Shown here in pieces: positions 42,955 through 52,608 of a DNA stretch of 64,000 nucleotides; the stretch's first letter is position 1; each line of letters begins with the position of its first letter. The notes under the pieces were generated by a model. The model saw only the letters and a list, made by a program, of their open reading frames with translations. It was not told the origin of the DNA and did no database searches. The DNA is from Bacteroidetes oral taxon 274 str. F0058 (lineage in GTDB: Bacteria > Bacteroidota > Bacteroidia > Bacteroidales > Paludibacteraceae), in the NCBI GenBank assembly GCA_000163695.1, contig GG774890.1, forward strand, positions 290,722-354,721, written 5' to 3'. Both the position numbers and the translations under genes were made by a program.

Positions 42955-43009
42955 TACGAGTTTTTGAGTACATTATTTCATCTTGATATTGAACAAAATA
43001 ATAAAATAA

Positions 43010-43936
43010 ATGGACGCTATTAAAAATTTCGAAGAGCTAAAAAGTCACTTGAAAAGTGCGGGCAAGCGTAAACGTCTCGCCTTGGCAAATGCCCTCGACT
43101 CACACTCGCTCGAAGCCGTGATGATGTCGGTCGAAGAGGGTTTTATCGATGCTTACCTCGTGGGTAAAAAAGAGGAGGTCGCCCGCCTACTCGAACAAGA
43201 GTTTGGCGAAAAGGTAAAAAAGTACGGCGACTACCTGCATATTGTAGATTGTCGCGGCGACGCAGCCGAGGCTACCACACAGGCTACTCTGATGGTTCGC
43301 CGCGGAGAGTGCGATATGCTGATGAAAGGTCTGGTCAATACCGACGTCATCCTGCGTGCCGTGCTCAACAAAGAGAACGGCATACACACACCGGGTAATG
43401 TGTTGGCATTCAACTCGTGTTTCGACATACCGATGTATCATAAACTTGTCTTTATGACCGACCCCGCCATTATCCCCGAGCCGACCAAAGAGCAACGTGT
43501 AGCAATGATAAAATATAGTATCGAGACGGCACATAAATTCGGCGTAGCCAAACCCAAAATCGCCCTGATACACGCCACAGAGATAGCCAACCCCAAAATC
43601 CGTTTTATGGAAGACTATCTCGATATAATGGAGATGTATCGCAACGGTGAGTTCGGCGACGTCGTTATGGACGGACCTATCGACATATTCCTTGCTATCG
43701 ACAAAGAACGCGGAGCTATCAAACGGGTCGATACGCCCGTGCTCGGCGATGCCGATATATTGATATTCCCCGACTTCCAGTCGGCAAATGTCTTCTACAA
43801 GACGGCTCAGACCTTCGGCAATGCCTCTATGGCAGGGCTTGTGTACGGCGCCGACTCGCCGGTGGTCATCACCTCGCGGTCGGACAGCACCGATACCAAG
43901 TTCTACTCCATCTGTATGGCTTGCGTTCTTGCGTAG
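43010..43936 (+). CDS. ptb: Phosphate butyryltransferase
   Basis: 308 residues of the phosphate acetyl/butyryltransferase family (PF01515). NVLAFNSCFDIPMYHKLVFMTDPAII, AVLNKENGIHTPGNVLAFN, MDGPIDIFLAIDKERGAIK and VLGDADILIFPDFQSANVFYKT are family motifs. It exchanges acyl-CoA and phosphate to give acyl-phosphate. With a kinase (buk) it makes ATP and butyrate or branched acids; buk is not adjacent. Paired logically with the VOR enzyme 4 kb away. Start ATG 43010. Confidence 0.9.
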   Translation: MDAIKNFEELKSHLKSAGKRKRLALANALDSHSLEAVMMSVEEGFIDAYLVGKKEEVARLLEQEFGEKVKKYGDYLHIVDCRGDAAEATTQATLMVRRGECDMLMKGLVNTDVILRAVLNKENGIHTPGNVLAFNSCFDIPMYHKLVFMTDPAIIPEPTKEQRVAMIKYSIETAHKFGVAKPKIALIHATEIANPKIRFMEDYLDIMEMYRNGEFGDVVMDGPIDIFLAIDKERGAIKRVDTPVLGDADILIFPDFQSANVFYKTAQTFGNASMAGLVYGADSPVVITSRSDSTDTKFYSICMACVLA

Positions 43937-43967
43937 AATTTCTTTTTTATATTATTAATAAGAGGTT

Positions 43968-43996
43968 AGGGGCAAATAATAATTTGTCCCTATTTT
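43968..43996 (+). terminator. Terminator of ptb
   Basis: AGGGGCAAAT (43968-43977) pairs with ATTTGTCCCT (43982-43991), followed by TATTTTG. The rest of the 380-bp gap to the next gene holds an AT-rich stretch without a gene. Confidence 0.65.
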
Positions 43997-44245
43997 GTTA
44001 TTTTTCGACAAATAGCTTTTTGTAATGCAATATTTGTAAAAAGTAACATTGTAATCGAAATTTTATGTGTTGAATACGAAACGTGCAATAATTGTATGAT
44101 AGTCGTGCTGTTTGACGAATTGGGCTGTGTGTCAGGGAAAAAGTATAAATGGTTATGAAAGAGATTAAATGATTTGACTTATGTGTAAGATATGATGCCT
44201 TTCTTAAAATTTTATAAAAAAACAACTGTCCGACATAGATGTCGA

Positions 44246-44275
44246 TTGACAAATCAAAAAAAAATTGTATTTTTG
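44246..44275 (+). promoter_or_regulatory. Promoter of DUF4870-like gene
   Basis: TTG (44246-44248), 19 bp, TATTTTTG (44268-44275), a near-consensus Bacteroidetes promoter 42 bp before ATG 44318. Confidence 0.55.
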
Positions 44276-44317
44276 CAATCAAGTTTTTGTAGTATTAATA
44301 ATAAAATTAATTAATTT

Positions 44318-44650
44318 ATGGATTCTAAAGTTCAATCTATTATCAGCTATCTTTTCTTCCCGATCGGTTGGCTCATAGCATACTTCGGAGGCAAAGAAAA
44401 AAACGAATTAAGCCGCTATCACTTCAAACAAAGTTTGGGTCTGGGTATCACTTTGATTATTATCTTTATCATATTGGGTATAATCGGGGCTATTATTCCT
44501 AAGATAGTAGCAATAGTAGGTGGTTTGGTGTCTCTATGTGCTCTAATATTTATGATACTCGGTATCGTTAATGCAGCCAACGAAGAGAAAAAAGCTTTGC
44601 CCGTTATCGGTAAGTTTTTCGAAAATCAATTTGCTTTTATCGACAAATAA
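44318..44650 (+). CDS. DUF4870/Tic20-like membrane protein
   Basis: 110 residues with helices at about 10-25 (IISYLFFPIGWLIAYF), 42-68 and 69-88. SRYHFKQSLGLGIT matches the loop between helices in the DUF4870 (PF09685) family, which resembles chloroplast Tic20 in layout. Role unknown; some members are stress-related envelope proteins. It has its own promoter and terminator. Confidence 0.8.
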   Translation: MDSKVQSIISYLFFPIGWLIAYFGGKEKNELSRYHFKQSLGLGITLIIIFIILGIIGAIIPKIVAIVGGLVSLCALIFMILGIVNAANEEKKALPVIGKFFENQFAFIDK

Positions 44651-44684
44651 AAGTATCGTTGCTTACGATTGAAAAGAAAAAAAT

Positions 44685-44716
44685 ACCCGAGGCTTTTTGC
44701 TTTGGGTGTTTTTTTT
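44685..44716 (+). terminator. Terminator after DUF4870-like gene
   Basis: ACCCGAGGC (44685-44693) pairs with GCTTTGGGT (44699-44707) with two G-T wobbles, followed by T8. Confidence 0.75.
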
Positions 44717-44784
44717 GATAAAAAAGTCCGACAAGTAATCGGCAAGCAAGGTTTACCGCTCCTCTGTCTACGAAAACTTTTTAT

Positions 44785-44792
44785 TACCTTTG
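44785..44792 (+). promoter_or_regulatory. -7 box of recG
   Basis: TACCTTTG, 13 bp before ATG 44806. No good -33 element at 19-21 bp. Confidence 0.4.
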
Positions 44793-44805
44793 TGCCGACA
44801 TATCT

Positions 44806-46899
44806 ATGAAGCTCACTGACCATATAAAATATATTCCCAAGATAGGTGAACGTAGGGCGGGGGTGCTCTTTGCCGAACTCAGCGTCAAGACCCTCGAGGA
44901 TTTGTTGCTGCATTTTCCGTATAAATATATCGATGTCCGTCGCTTTTACCGTATCGCCGAGCTATCGGACAATATGCCTCACGTCCAGCTACACGGACGA
45001 ATCACCGACTTCGAGATGAAAGGGCAGGGGCGTTCGAGGCGTCTTGTGGGCTATTTCACCGATGGCAGTGAGTCGATGGAGCTTGTCTGGTTTGCGGGCG
45101 AAAAGTACGTTACGCAGAAGTATAGCGTCGGGCAGGAGTATGTCGTCTTCGGCAAACCCAAACGTTGGGGCAAGGTTTTCACTATGCCGCACCCCGAGAT
45201 AGAGCCTTACGAGGGCGAAAATCGGCGTGCCGACATAGGCTTCCGCACGATGTACAACACCACCGATACGATGAAGAAACATTATCTTCACTCCTCTGCT
45301 CTGCGGGATATTATCGCTAACCTGCTCAATAACGTAGAGGTGGACGTCCCCGAGACCCTTCCGCCGTATCTCATCGAGCGATACCGCTTGATTTCGCGTC
45401 GCGAGGCTATATACAATATGCACATTCCACGCAATCAGGTGTTGCTCGACGCTGCTACCCGCCGTCTGAAATTCGAAGAGCTCTTCTATATCCAGATGAG
45501 CATTCTAAGGCAGTCGGTGGCACGGCAAGAGAAGTCCGAGGGGTTTGTTATGGACAGAGTAGGTATTCATTTCAATGATTTTTATAAAAATAATCTGCCA
45601 TTCACGCTTACCGAAGCCCAGAAACGAGTGATAAAAGAGATACACGCCGACCTCAAAAGCGGCAGACAGATGAACCGCTTGCTGCAAGGTGACGTGGGCA
45701 GCGGCAAGACTATCGTGGCACTTCTGTCGTCTCTTATCGCTATCGACAATGGTTTCCAAGCGTGTATAATGGCTCCCACAGAGATACTCGCCACCCAACA
45801 CTACACAGGTATCGCCCGTCTTACCGAGGGGCTGGGCATAAATGTGCGGCTGCTTATCGGCTCTACAAAGAAAAAAGACCGCGACCAAATACACCGTATG
45901 CTCGAAAGCGGCGAGCTCGATATAATTATCGGTACGCACGCCCTGATAGAAGACAAGGTGAAATTTCGAAACCTCGGTTTTGTCATCATTGACGAACAAC
46001 ATCGTTTCGGCGTGGCTCAGCGGGCAAAACTCTGGGCGAAAAATATCCAACCGCCTCATATCCTCGTAATGACCGCTACGCCCATACCTCGCACGCTGGC
46101 TATGACCGTATACGGCAATCTCGATATATCGGTCATAGATGAGCTACCGCCCGGACGAAAGCCGATAAAGACATATCATTATTACGATAATAAACGTCAA
46201 GACCTATACCGATTTCTACGACATCGCCTCGATAATAAGGCACAAGTGTACATCGTCTACCCGCTCATTCAGGAGTCCGAGAAGCTCGACCTGAAGAATC
46301 TCGAAGATGGATACAACGCTATGTGCGAGGTTTTCCCCGATATTAAGATAGATTTCTTGCACGGCAAGATGACGCCTGCCGAAAAAGATGAGCGTATGGC
46401 TCGCTTCAAGAGCGGACAGACGGGGATACTTATGTCTACTACCGTTATCGAAGTTGGAGTGGATGTGCCCAACGCCTCGGTGATGGTCATCGAGAGTGCC
46501 GAACGTTTCGGGCTTTCGCAGCTACATCAATTGCGAGGTAGAGTAGGACGCGGAGCCGAACAAAGCTATTGTATACTAATGTCGAGCTTCAAGATATCCG
46601 ACAATTCGCTACGTCGTCTGCAGATAATGACCGAAACCAACAACGGCTTCGAGATAGCCGAAGCAGACCTTACGCTACGTGGACCGGGCGAACTCGAAGG
46701 CACGGCACAGAGCGGATTGCCTTTCGAACTGCACGTAGCCAATCTCGCCCGCGACGGTATCGTATTGCAGGCTGCCCGCGATACGGCGAAGCAGATACTC
46801 GACCGAGACCCTCGACTCGAAGCCCCCGATAATAAAATAATAGCCGACCGCCTAAGACAGCTCGACCGAAAAGAGGTTAATTGGAGCGAGATAAGTTGA
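44806..46899 (+). CDS. recG: ATP-dependent DNA helicase RecG
   Basis: 697 residues. The N-terminal wedge/OB domain (about 60-150) precedes helicase motifs: QGDVGSGKTIVALL (Walker A), MAPTEILATQHY, IIDEQHRFGVAQR (DEQH), TATPIPRTLA, STTVIEVGVDVPNASVMVIESAERFGLSQLHQLRGRVGRG and the C-terminal RecG-type TRG-like end (GPGELEGTAQSGLP). It reverses stalled forks and migrates branched DNA. Start 44806 is just after the promoter box. Confidence 0.97.
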   Translation: MKLTDHIKYIPKIGERRAGVLFAELSVKTLEDLLLHFPYKYIDVRRFYRIAELSDNMPHVQLHGRITDFEMKGQGRSRRLVGYFTDGSESMELVWFAGEKYVTQKYSVGQEYVVFGKPKRWGKVFTMPHPEIEPYEGENRRADIGFRTMYNTTDTMKKHYLHSSALRDIIANLLNNVEVDVPETLPPYLIERYRLISRREAIYNMHIPRNQVLLDAATRRLKFEELFYIQMSILRQSVARQEKSEGFVMDRVGIHFNDFYKNNLPFTLTEAQKRVIKEIHADLKSGRQMNRLLQGDVGSGKTIVALLSSLIAIDNGFQACIMAPTEILATQHYTGIARLTEGLGINVRLLIGSTKKKDRDQIHRMLESGELDIIIGTHALIEDKVKFRNLGFVIIDEQHRFGVAQRAKLWAKNIQPPHILVMTATPIPRTLAMTVYGNLDISVIDELPPGRKPIKTYHYYDNKRQDLYRFLRHRLDNKAQVYIVYPLIQESEKLDLKNLEDGYNAMCEVFPDIKIDFLHGKMTPAEKDERMARFKSGQTGILMSTTVIEVGVDVPNASVMVIESAERFGLSQLHQLRGRVGRGAEQSYCILMSSFKISDNSLRRLQIMTETNNGFEIAEADLTLRGPGELEGTAQSGLPFELHVANLARDGIVLQAARDTAKQILDRDPRLEAPDNKIIADRLRQLDRKEVNWSEIS

Positions 46900-46923
46900 G
46901 GCGTTCGTGTGGTTGTCGCCCGA

Positions 46924-47604
46924 CTAAAAAGGTATACCCGTTTTCCTTCTTTTATAAACACCTTTCTCTATTTGCCAGCAAACCTGACAAGCCCCTGCTC
47001 CGTCACCAATGGAGGCAACGATGTATACCGTGTCGTTTTCTTTATCGTAATAAACATCCATAAACCAAGCTGTAGGCTGGAATAAATCACTGTATGCGTC
47101 TTTGGGGATTATTGTCTTTTTACCGTTGATGGTAATATCGAAATCTTTGTATTCATACTTAGGTAGGTATCCATCGATTCCTTTAGGTTCTCTCCCGTCA
47201 ATCCGATATACATAAGAGTCTTTGTATTTGATGTTATGCTTGCGTTTGTCGAACTTCTGCGATGTAATAGTGATACTGATATTATTGCCTGCAAAACTGA
47301 TGGAATTTTCACTCTCGCCGGTCTTTTTCACGGAATCAAACGAGTGTACCCATTTTATCCTGTCTCTGTAAATATATCCATCATTATCTGCCAACAGCCA
47401 ATTTTCTTTTTGTCCTTCTTCATCATATACATATATGAGTTCCTTGTTGTTGAGCCTTTTTATCACTTTGCTATGTATGCTCGGGTTTTCCCTTACATTC
47501 ACATATCCGTCTTTATCGTTTACCAATGCGAACCCCGGTTCTATCTGTCCCAAGGCGTAATTGCTTATCAGAAAAAGTAAAAATAAATATAAGTTCCGTT
47601 TCAT
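46924..47604 (-). CDS. Secreted protein with bacterial SH3 domain
   Basis: 226 residues. Signal peptide ends SNYALGQ. Residues about 25-95 form an SH3_3-like domain (FALVNDKDGYVNVRENPSIHSKVIKRLNNKELIYVYDEEG...WLLADNDGYIYRDRI), where such domains bind peptidoglycan or peptides. The C-terminal half has an SGDGAG-like stretch (VASIGDGAGACQVCWQIE) with two Cys. Its -7 box TACCTTTG lies at 47658-47651 on the minus strand. Unknown function. Confidence 0.78.
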   Translation of the reverse strand: MKRNLYLFLLFLISNYALGQIEPGFALVNDKDGYVNVRENPSIHSKVIKRLNNKELIYVYDEEGQKENWLLADNDGYIYRDRIKWVHSFDSVKKTGESENSISFAGNNISITITSQKFDKRKHNIKYKDSYVYRIDGREPKGIDGYLPKYEYKDFDITINGKKTIIPKDAYSDLFQPTAWFMDVYYDKENDTVYIVASIGDGAGACQVCWQIEKGVYKRRKTGIPF

Positions 47605-47702
47605 CTTTTTTAGTTTATTACAATAAGTTATTTGTGTTATTTTCGACGAACAAAGGTAGCAAAAATCTCATAACGAAAAATATCACCTCGATTTATTACA
47701 AT

Positions 47703-47735
47703 AAAAAAACGAAACCCAAGGGTTGAGTTTCGCTT
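47703..47735 (-). terminator. Terminator of infC-rpmI-rplT operon
   Basis: On the minus strand CGAAAC pairs with GTTTCG, with inner AACCC/GGGTT pairing, followed by T7. It lies 45 bp after the rplT stop. Confidence 0.75.
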
Positions 47736-47779
47736 TTTTATTATGAACAAATTAAAACACTTTTAGTCCGATAGGTGAT

Positions 47780-48133
47780 TTATTTACTGTTTTTTGCTTG
47801 TTTTACGATAGCAACGAAAGCCTCTTTGTTGTTTAGAGCCAGGTCTGCAAGAACTTTACGGTTGATTGTTATACCTGCTTTGTGCAAGGCTCCCATAAGT
47901 TGCGAGTACGAGTATCCTTCGAGGCGTGCCGCAGCGTTGATACGCTGTATCCACAGAGCACGGAAGTTACGTTTTTTGTTCTTCCTGTCGCGATATGCGT
48001 ACTGCAACCCTTTTTCCCAAGTATTCTTGGCAATAGTCCAAACATTGCGTCTTGCACCGAAATAACCTCTGGTTAATTTTAAAATTCTTTTTCTTTTTGC
48101 TCTTGAAGCTACGTGATTTACTGAACGTGGCAT
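47780..48133 (-). CDS. rplT: Ribosomal protein L20
   Basis: 117 residues. [53 protein letters not shown] and [11 protein letters not shown] are standard. It binds 23S rRNA early in assembly. Last gene of infC-rpmI-rplT, 90 bp after rpmI. In several bacteria L20 represses this operon. Confidence 0.97.
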   Translation of the reverse strand: MPRSVNHVASRAKRKRILKLTRGYFGARRNVWTIAKNTWEKGLQYAYRDRKNKKRNFRALWIQRINAAARLEGYSYSQLMGALHKAGITINRKVLADLALNNKEAFVAIVKQAKNSK

Positions 48134-48223
48134 AATTTCTTAATGTTTTTTTTGAAAGTCAGTGTTCTTCTGTCTGAAACTTTTTTACTGAACATTCGGT
48201 TAATACTTTTTGTTAATTAACAC

Positions 48224-48421
48224 TTAGCGGAGACCCAACAATGATTTTACGCTCTTCTCATCGACATTGTGAATAGTTCCAACGTGCGTAAGATTACGTT
48301 TGCGTTTGGTGGACTTCTTAGTCAGAATATGACTTTTGAAAGCGTGTTTCCGCTTGATTTTACCCGTTCCGGTAAGGGCAAACCTCTTTTTGGCACCGGA
48401 ATTAGTCTTGATTTTTGACAT
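48224..48421 (-). CDS. rpmI: Ribosomal protein L35
   Basis: 65 residues. [46 protein letters not shown] is the usual L35. Middle gene of the operon, 48 bp after infC. Confidence 0.97.
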   Translation of the reverse strand: MSKIKTNSGAKKRFALTGTGKIKRKHAFKSHILTKKSTKRKRNLTHVGTIHNVDEKSVKSLLGLR

Positions 48422-48469
48422 TTTCTTTTAATTTACTAATATTATTACTAAAAAACTTATATTTCTGTC

Positions 48470-49015
48470 TTATTTCTTCGGTTTAGGAGAGATATTGAGT
48501 ATCATTCTCTTCCCTTCGAGCTTTGGAGTATTGTCCGGTTTGGCTATATCTTCGAGGTCGTCTACAAATCGCTTCAGCAACTCTTCGCCTTGCTCTTTGA
48601 ACATAATCGACCTGCCTCTGAAAAACACCGATGCTTTTACCTTATTGCCATCTTCAATGAAACTACGGGCGTGTTTTAGCTTGAAGTTGTAGTCGTGTTC
48701 GTCTGTCTGCGGTCCGAAGCGTATCTCCTTTACAACAACCTTAACCGTGTTAGCCTTCACCTCTTTCTCTTTTTTCTTCAACTGATAAAGAAATTTCTGG
48801 TAATCGACTATTTTACACACAGGAGGGTCTGCGTTCGGAGAGATTTCCACCAAGTCCAAACCTAAGTCGTCGGCTCTCGACAAGGCTCTATCTATCGAGT
48901 ATATCCCTTGGTCTACATTATCTCCAACCAAGCGAACGCGTGAAACATCTCTAATTTCGTCGTTTACACGGTACTTGCTCTCTTGGTTGCTACGATTGTT
49001 AAAACTGGTTGCTAT
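48470..49015 (-). CDS. infC: Translation initiation factor IF-3, probable AUA start
   Basis: 181 residues from AUA at 49015-49013. The frame upstream of the core reads [39 protein letters not shown], which contains the conserved IF-3 start (Y-RVND-IR---VRLV). No ATG, GTG or TTG occurs between the upstream in-frame TAG and this region, except TTG 48931, which would cut off about 28 conserved residues. AGGAGG lies 8 bases before AUA. IF-3 genes in many bacteria use AUU or AUA, letting IF-3 reject its own start codon and control its level. The core shows [23 protein letters not shown] and [20 protein letters not shown]. Confidence 0.9.
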   Translation of the reverse strand: MATSFNNRSNQESKYRVNDEIRDVSRVRLVGDNVDQGIYSIDRALSRADDLGLDLVEISPNADPPVCKIVDYQKFLYQLKKKEKEVKANTVKVVVKEIRFGPQTDEHDYNFKLKHARSFIEDGNKVKASVFFRGRSIMFKEQGEELLKRFVDDLEDIAKPDNTPKLEGKRMILNISPKPKK

Positions 49016-49023
49016 TGTGTTAT

Positions 49024-49029
49024 CCTCCT
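49024..49029 (-). promoter_or_regulatory. Perfect Shine-Dalgarno AGGAGG of infC
   Basis: AGGAGG on the minus strand, 8 bases before the AUA at 49015. It is the strongest site seen in the window and marks the start. Confidence 0.8.
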
Positions 49030-49063
49030 AATTATAATTGAACAATACTGAAAAAATTGTGTG

Positions 49064-49093
49064 CAAAAGTAATACATTTTTTTGAATCGGCAA
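49064..49093 (-). promoter_or_regulatory. Promoter of infC operon
   Basis: Minus strand TTG (49093-49091), 19 bp, TACTTTTG (49071-49064), leaving a leader of about 45 bases before the AUA. Confidence 0.6.
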
Positions 49094-49159
49094 GCAACTT
49101 GTTGTTTCTATTCGAAAATAAATTTGATTATAGCCCGATGAATATGTCTTTACGCCAGG

Positions 49160-50887
49160 TTAATAGTTTATTTTCAGGTTCATTCTATCTACCAACTCTT
49201 GCATAGATTCATTACGGGCAATCATATCTTTAAGTATATTGTCGGGCGAAATCACTTTGTTGTGTTCTATCTCGGTCTTGTTGATAAAAAGTTTTACGTC
49301 GTTTCCGAGATTTTGCGATAGAAAGCGCTCTATATCGTGCCTGTTGTCTGTGAATTCTTTGAATTGTTGTTCGCTGATTACGGATATAGTGCAATTTGTA
49401 CCGTCTTTTTGCGGTATTGTCTCCGACACATATTTCGAAAAAAATGCACGGTCAGATACCTTATCGGCATATCGTAACCACTGCTCCTTGAGCTGCTCGT
49501 CGGTGAAGTCTTTAGCTGTGTCGGTTTTGTGTATAGCTGGCTGGTTCTGTACGATTTGCGTATCTTTCTTTTCGTCGGGTTTCTTGTCTGATAATATCGA
49601 CGACAGATTTAGAATGCTGCTATTGGCGGCTTGGGGCTTTATTTCGGCAGTCTTGGTCTGTTGTTCGGTATGTGTCGGTTGCTGTGCGGCGATATTTCCT
49701 TTGTTATCTGCCGAAGGGGTAACTGTTTGTTTGTTTGTGTGTTGCAGCTCTATTTTTTTTATACCGACCGAGTCATTGTTTTTTTTTTCGGGAGTAGATA
49801 TTATTTGGCATATTTTTATCAACATCAACTCCACCAACAATCGTTTGTTTTTGCTCGTTTTGTAATTTAGTTCGCATTGTACGGAGAGCTCCAAGGCTTT
49901 GTATAAAAAGTCGGGAGGGCATATTTTTGCCTGTTCGGCGTATCGTTTTTTTATAGAGTCGCTCACTTGTAACAGGCTTATACTGCGTTCGTTCTGAGCT
50001 ACGAGCAAATCTCTGAAGTGACTCGATAAACCCGACACAAAGCTCTGTACATCGAATCCTTTGTTTATGATTTTATCCAAAATCATAAGCGAACCCACTA
50101 CATCGCCCCTCACAAAACAATCTACCATTTGCAGATAATACTCGTAATCCAGAACATTAAGTATATCTATGACTTCCTTGTAAGTGATTTTGTTGCCGCA
50201 GTAAGATACTATTTGGTCGAAAATCGATAGTGCGTCCCGCATTGCTCCGTCTGCCTTCTGTGCCATAACTTCGAGAGCCTCTGTCTCGACATCGATTTTT
50301 TCGTTTTGGGCGACATATTTGAGATAATCCACCGTATCGTTTATTTGTATGCGGTTGAAGTCGTATACCTGGCACCGCGAGATGATGGTAGGCAATATCT
50401 TGTGTTTTTCGGTAGTGGCAAGGATAAATATTGCATATTCGGGCGGCTCCTCGAGTGTCTTCAAGAAAGCATTGAAAGCTGCTGTGGACAACATATGTAC
50501 CTCGTCTATTATATAGACTCTGTATCTCCCTATCTGAGGCGGTACCATAACTTGTTTTACGAGTTCGCGTATGTCGTCTACCGAGTTGTTGGAGGCGGCG
50601 TCCATTTCGAATATGTTGAGAGACCTGTTCTCATTGAAACTTACGCAGCTCTCGCATTGATTACAGGCTTCGCCCTCTTCGGTGATGTTGGAGCAGTTTA
50701 TAGTCTTGGCAAAAATACGGGCACAGGTGGTCTTGCCTACCCCTCTGGGACCGCAGAAGAGATAGGCGTGAGCCAGATGTCGAGTGATGATGGCGTTTTT
50801 CAGGGTTGTAGTCAGCGAATTTTGCCCTATGACCGAACGAAAGGTCGCAGGACGGTATTTTCTTGCCGATACTATGTATTGTTCCAT
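49160..50887 (-). CDS. dnaX: DNA polymerase III subunits gamma/tau
   Basis: 575 residues from ATG 50887 (MEQYIVSARKYRPATF). Walker A GPRGVGKTTCARIFAK, zinc module CSNITEEGEACNQCESC, Walker B IIDEVHMLS, sensor TTEKHKILPTIISRC. The C-terminal third (about 370-470) is Gln/Thr/Lys-rich and low in complexity, then a final tau-like domain. Loads the sliding clamp in the replisome. The preceding gene ends 31 bp upstream. Confidence 0.96.
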   Translation of the reverse strand: MEQYIVSARKYRPATFRSVIGQNSLTTTLKNAIITRHLAHAYLFCGPRGVGKTTCARIFAKTINCSNITEEGEACNQCESCVSFNENRSLNIFEMDAASNNSVDDIRELVKQVMVPPQIGRYRVYIIDEVHMLSTAAFNAFLKTLEEPPEYAIFILATTEKHKILPTIISRCQVYDFNRIQINDTVDYLKYVAQNEKIDVETEALEVMAQKADGAMRDALSIFDQIVSYCGNKITYKEVIDILNVLDYEYYLQMVDCFVRGDVVGSLMILDKIINKGFDVQSFVSGLSSHFRDLLVAQNERSISLLQVSDSIKKRYAEQAKICPPDFLYKALELSVQCELNYKTSKNKRLLVELMLIKICQIISTPEKKNNDSVGIKKIELQHTNKQTVTPSADNKGNIAAQQPTHTEQQTKTAEIKPQAANSSILNLSSILSDKKPDEKKDTQIVQNQPAIHKTDTAKDFTDEQLKEQWLRYADKVSDRAFFSKYVSETIPQKDGTNCTISVISEQQFKEFTDNRHDIERFLSQNLGNDVKLFINKTEIEHNKVISPDNILKDMIARNESMQELVDRMNLKINY

Positions 50888-50918
50888 ATCTCTTTTATGC
50901 TTGATAAACAATCGATTA

Positions 50919-51872
50919 TTAGTTATTCTCTTGACGTTGATAAAGTATCCAAGAGTTTGTATTGCCGTCTTCGTTTTGCTGGTCTATTGCTTGCTGTTCT
51001 GTACGAAATGAGCCCGATATACAGCGATATTTTGTAGGTGTATGCTTCGACGGTAATATCTTAATGTCGTACGATGCACGTTTTGCATTGCAAAAAGTCT
51101 CGGCTTGCTGATAACTGTCGAAACTTGCCACGACTATATGATAATCGCCCGATTGATTAGTTGTTTCCGTCTTCTCGACGGATTGGGTTTCAATATTTCG
51201 GTCGAAATCTTTGTTTACCCTTTGAGCAAAAGCATCTAAAACGCTGTCGCTACGAGACGTTTTGTCTAATTGCCTAAAATTGTTGTCCGTAGGCAGGAAT
51301 CCTGCGTATTGGCTTTTTTCCGATACGTTTGGCATAAATATCGAGACACCGCCGATGAGTGCCACCATAGCGGCATATCTTACTATTCGTTGCCGTAAGT
51401 CGCTTATTTTGATAGTTATGACGTCGTCATCGACGACTATGCTGTTACCAATATTCTGCGTTTTTTTTCTGAATTTTGCGTTAATGACTCTCTGTCCGTA
51501 ATTTTCGGGTAAGTAGTCGGCTACGAACGGAATAAACTCAATTGTATCGTTTGTGCGTATAAATTCGCCTATATTACCGAATATAACTCTGTTTTCTTGC
51601 AGAAGTCCGCTGCGGAGATTCTCCAAGTGCTTGGTTACTACCTGTGTAGCGGCTTTGTACGAAATATTGTTTTCGTCGGCTATCAGCGAACAGAGCAAAC
51701 CGTCGTCGTGTCGTAGCATAGAGTTGAACGACACTTCGACCATTGGCGGCGTTATGTTGTCGGCTACAATGGTGGCACTTTTATCGTTTTTTATAAAACC
51801 GCCAAACGAATGAATTATAACACATTCGTTGTTTAGCAGAAGTTTTTCTATCTTTTCGGCAAGAAAATTCAT
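50919..51872 (-). CDS. HU-like/SPOR domain protein
   Basis: 317 residues from ATG 51872. N-terminal MNFLAEKIEKLLLNNECVIIHSFGGFIKN and LIADENNISYKAATQVVTKHLENLRSGLLQ match the Bacteroidetes HU-CCDC81-like pair of domains. A single membrane helix follows near 165-180 (YAAMVALIGGVSIFMP). After a linker, the C-terminal ~75 residues form a SPOR domain (DYHIVVASFDSYQQAETFCNAK...YRCISGSF), which binds denuded septal peptidoglycan. It may link nucleoid or cytoplasm to the division site. Between deoD and dnaX on the same strand. Confidence 0.85.
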   Translation of the reverse strand: MNFLAEKIEKLLLNNECVIIHSFGGFIKNDKSATIVADNITPPMVEVSFNSMLRHDDGLLCSLIADENNISYKAATQVVTKHLENLRSGLLQENRVIFGNIGEFIRTNDTIEFIPFVADYLPENYGQRVINAKFRKKTQNIGNSIVVDDDVITIKISDLRQRIVRYAAMVALIGGVSIFMPNVSEKSQYAGFLPTDNNFRQLDKTSRSDSVLDAFAQRVNKDFDRNIETQSVEKTETTNQSGDYHIVVASFDSYQQAETFCNAKRASYDIKILPSKHTPTKYRCISGSFRTEQQAIDQQNEDGNTNSWILYQRQENN

Positions 51873-51897
51873 AAACAGCAACACTGTTTGATTATCA

Positions 51898-52608
51898 TTA
51901 TATTAATGCTAAGGCAACCTCCATCATATTGGTAAATCCTGTCTGACGTTGCTCGGAAGTTGTAGCTATGTTTTTAAACGGACAATCCGATATTGTACAG
52001 ATACACAGAGCCTTTTTGCCTGCTCTGGCTGCATTCATATACAGGGCAGGAGCTTCCATCTCTACTGCCAAAACACCCATCTTCTGCCACTGTTTCAGTG
52101 AGTTTTCGTCGTCGTCGTAGAACGTATCCGAGGAGTACAGATTGCCTACCTTGTATCTGAAACCCTGTCGTTCGGCTTCGGATACCGCCTTGCTGAGCAG
52201 TCCGAAGTCCGCAATGGGAGCAAATGTACCGCACAGATTGTATTGACGGGCATAGTTGGAGTTTGTACACGCTCCCATTCCCATTACGATGTCGCCTATA
52301 TTAAGGTCATCGTCTATGGCTCCCGCCGAACCTACGCGGATAATCGTATCTACGTCGTAGAAATTAAACAGTTCGTATGTGTATATTCCGATAGATGGTA
52401 TCCCCATACCGTGTCCTTGTATCGAAACTCTTTTGCCTTTGTAAGTGCCTGTGTATCCGAACATACCACGTACTTGATTGTATATCGTGGGGTTGTCGAG
52501 ATATTTCTCTGCCATAAATTTCGCTCTTAGCGGGTCGCCCGCCATTATTACCGTCTTGGCTATCTCTCCTTCTTTTGCCTCTATATGTGGGGTTGGTATC
52601 TTATTCAT
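51898..52608 (-). CDS. deoD: Purine-nucleoside phosphorylase DeoD
   Basis: 236 residues. [71 protein letters not shown], and [11 protein letters not shown] with TISDC are the hexameric NP-I motifs. It splits purine nucleosides with phosphate for salvage. 13 bp after (upstream in the operon of) the HU/SPOR gene start. Confidence 0.96.
   Translation of the reverse strand: MNKIPTPHIEAKEGEIAKTVIMAGDPLRAKFMAEKYLDNPTIYNQVRGMFGYTGTYKGKRVSIQGHGMGIPSIGIYTYELFNFYDVDTIIRVGSAGAIDDDLNIGDIVMGMGACTNSNYARQYNLCGTFAPIADFGLLSKAVSEAERQGFRYKVGNLYSSDTFYDDDENSLKQWQKMGVLAVEMEAPALYMNAARAGKKALCICTISDCPFKNIATTSEQRQTGFTNMMEVALALI

Noticed and set aside
48470..48931. infC starting at TTG 48931
   Set aside because: Would remove the conserved IF-3 N-terminal residues that are encoded in frame up to AUA 49015.
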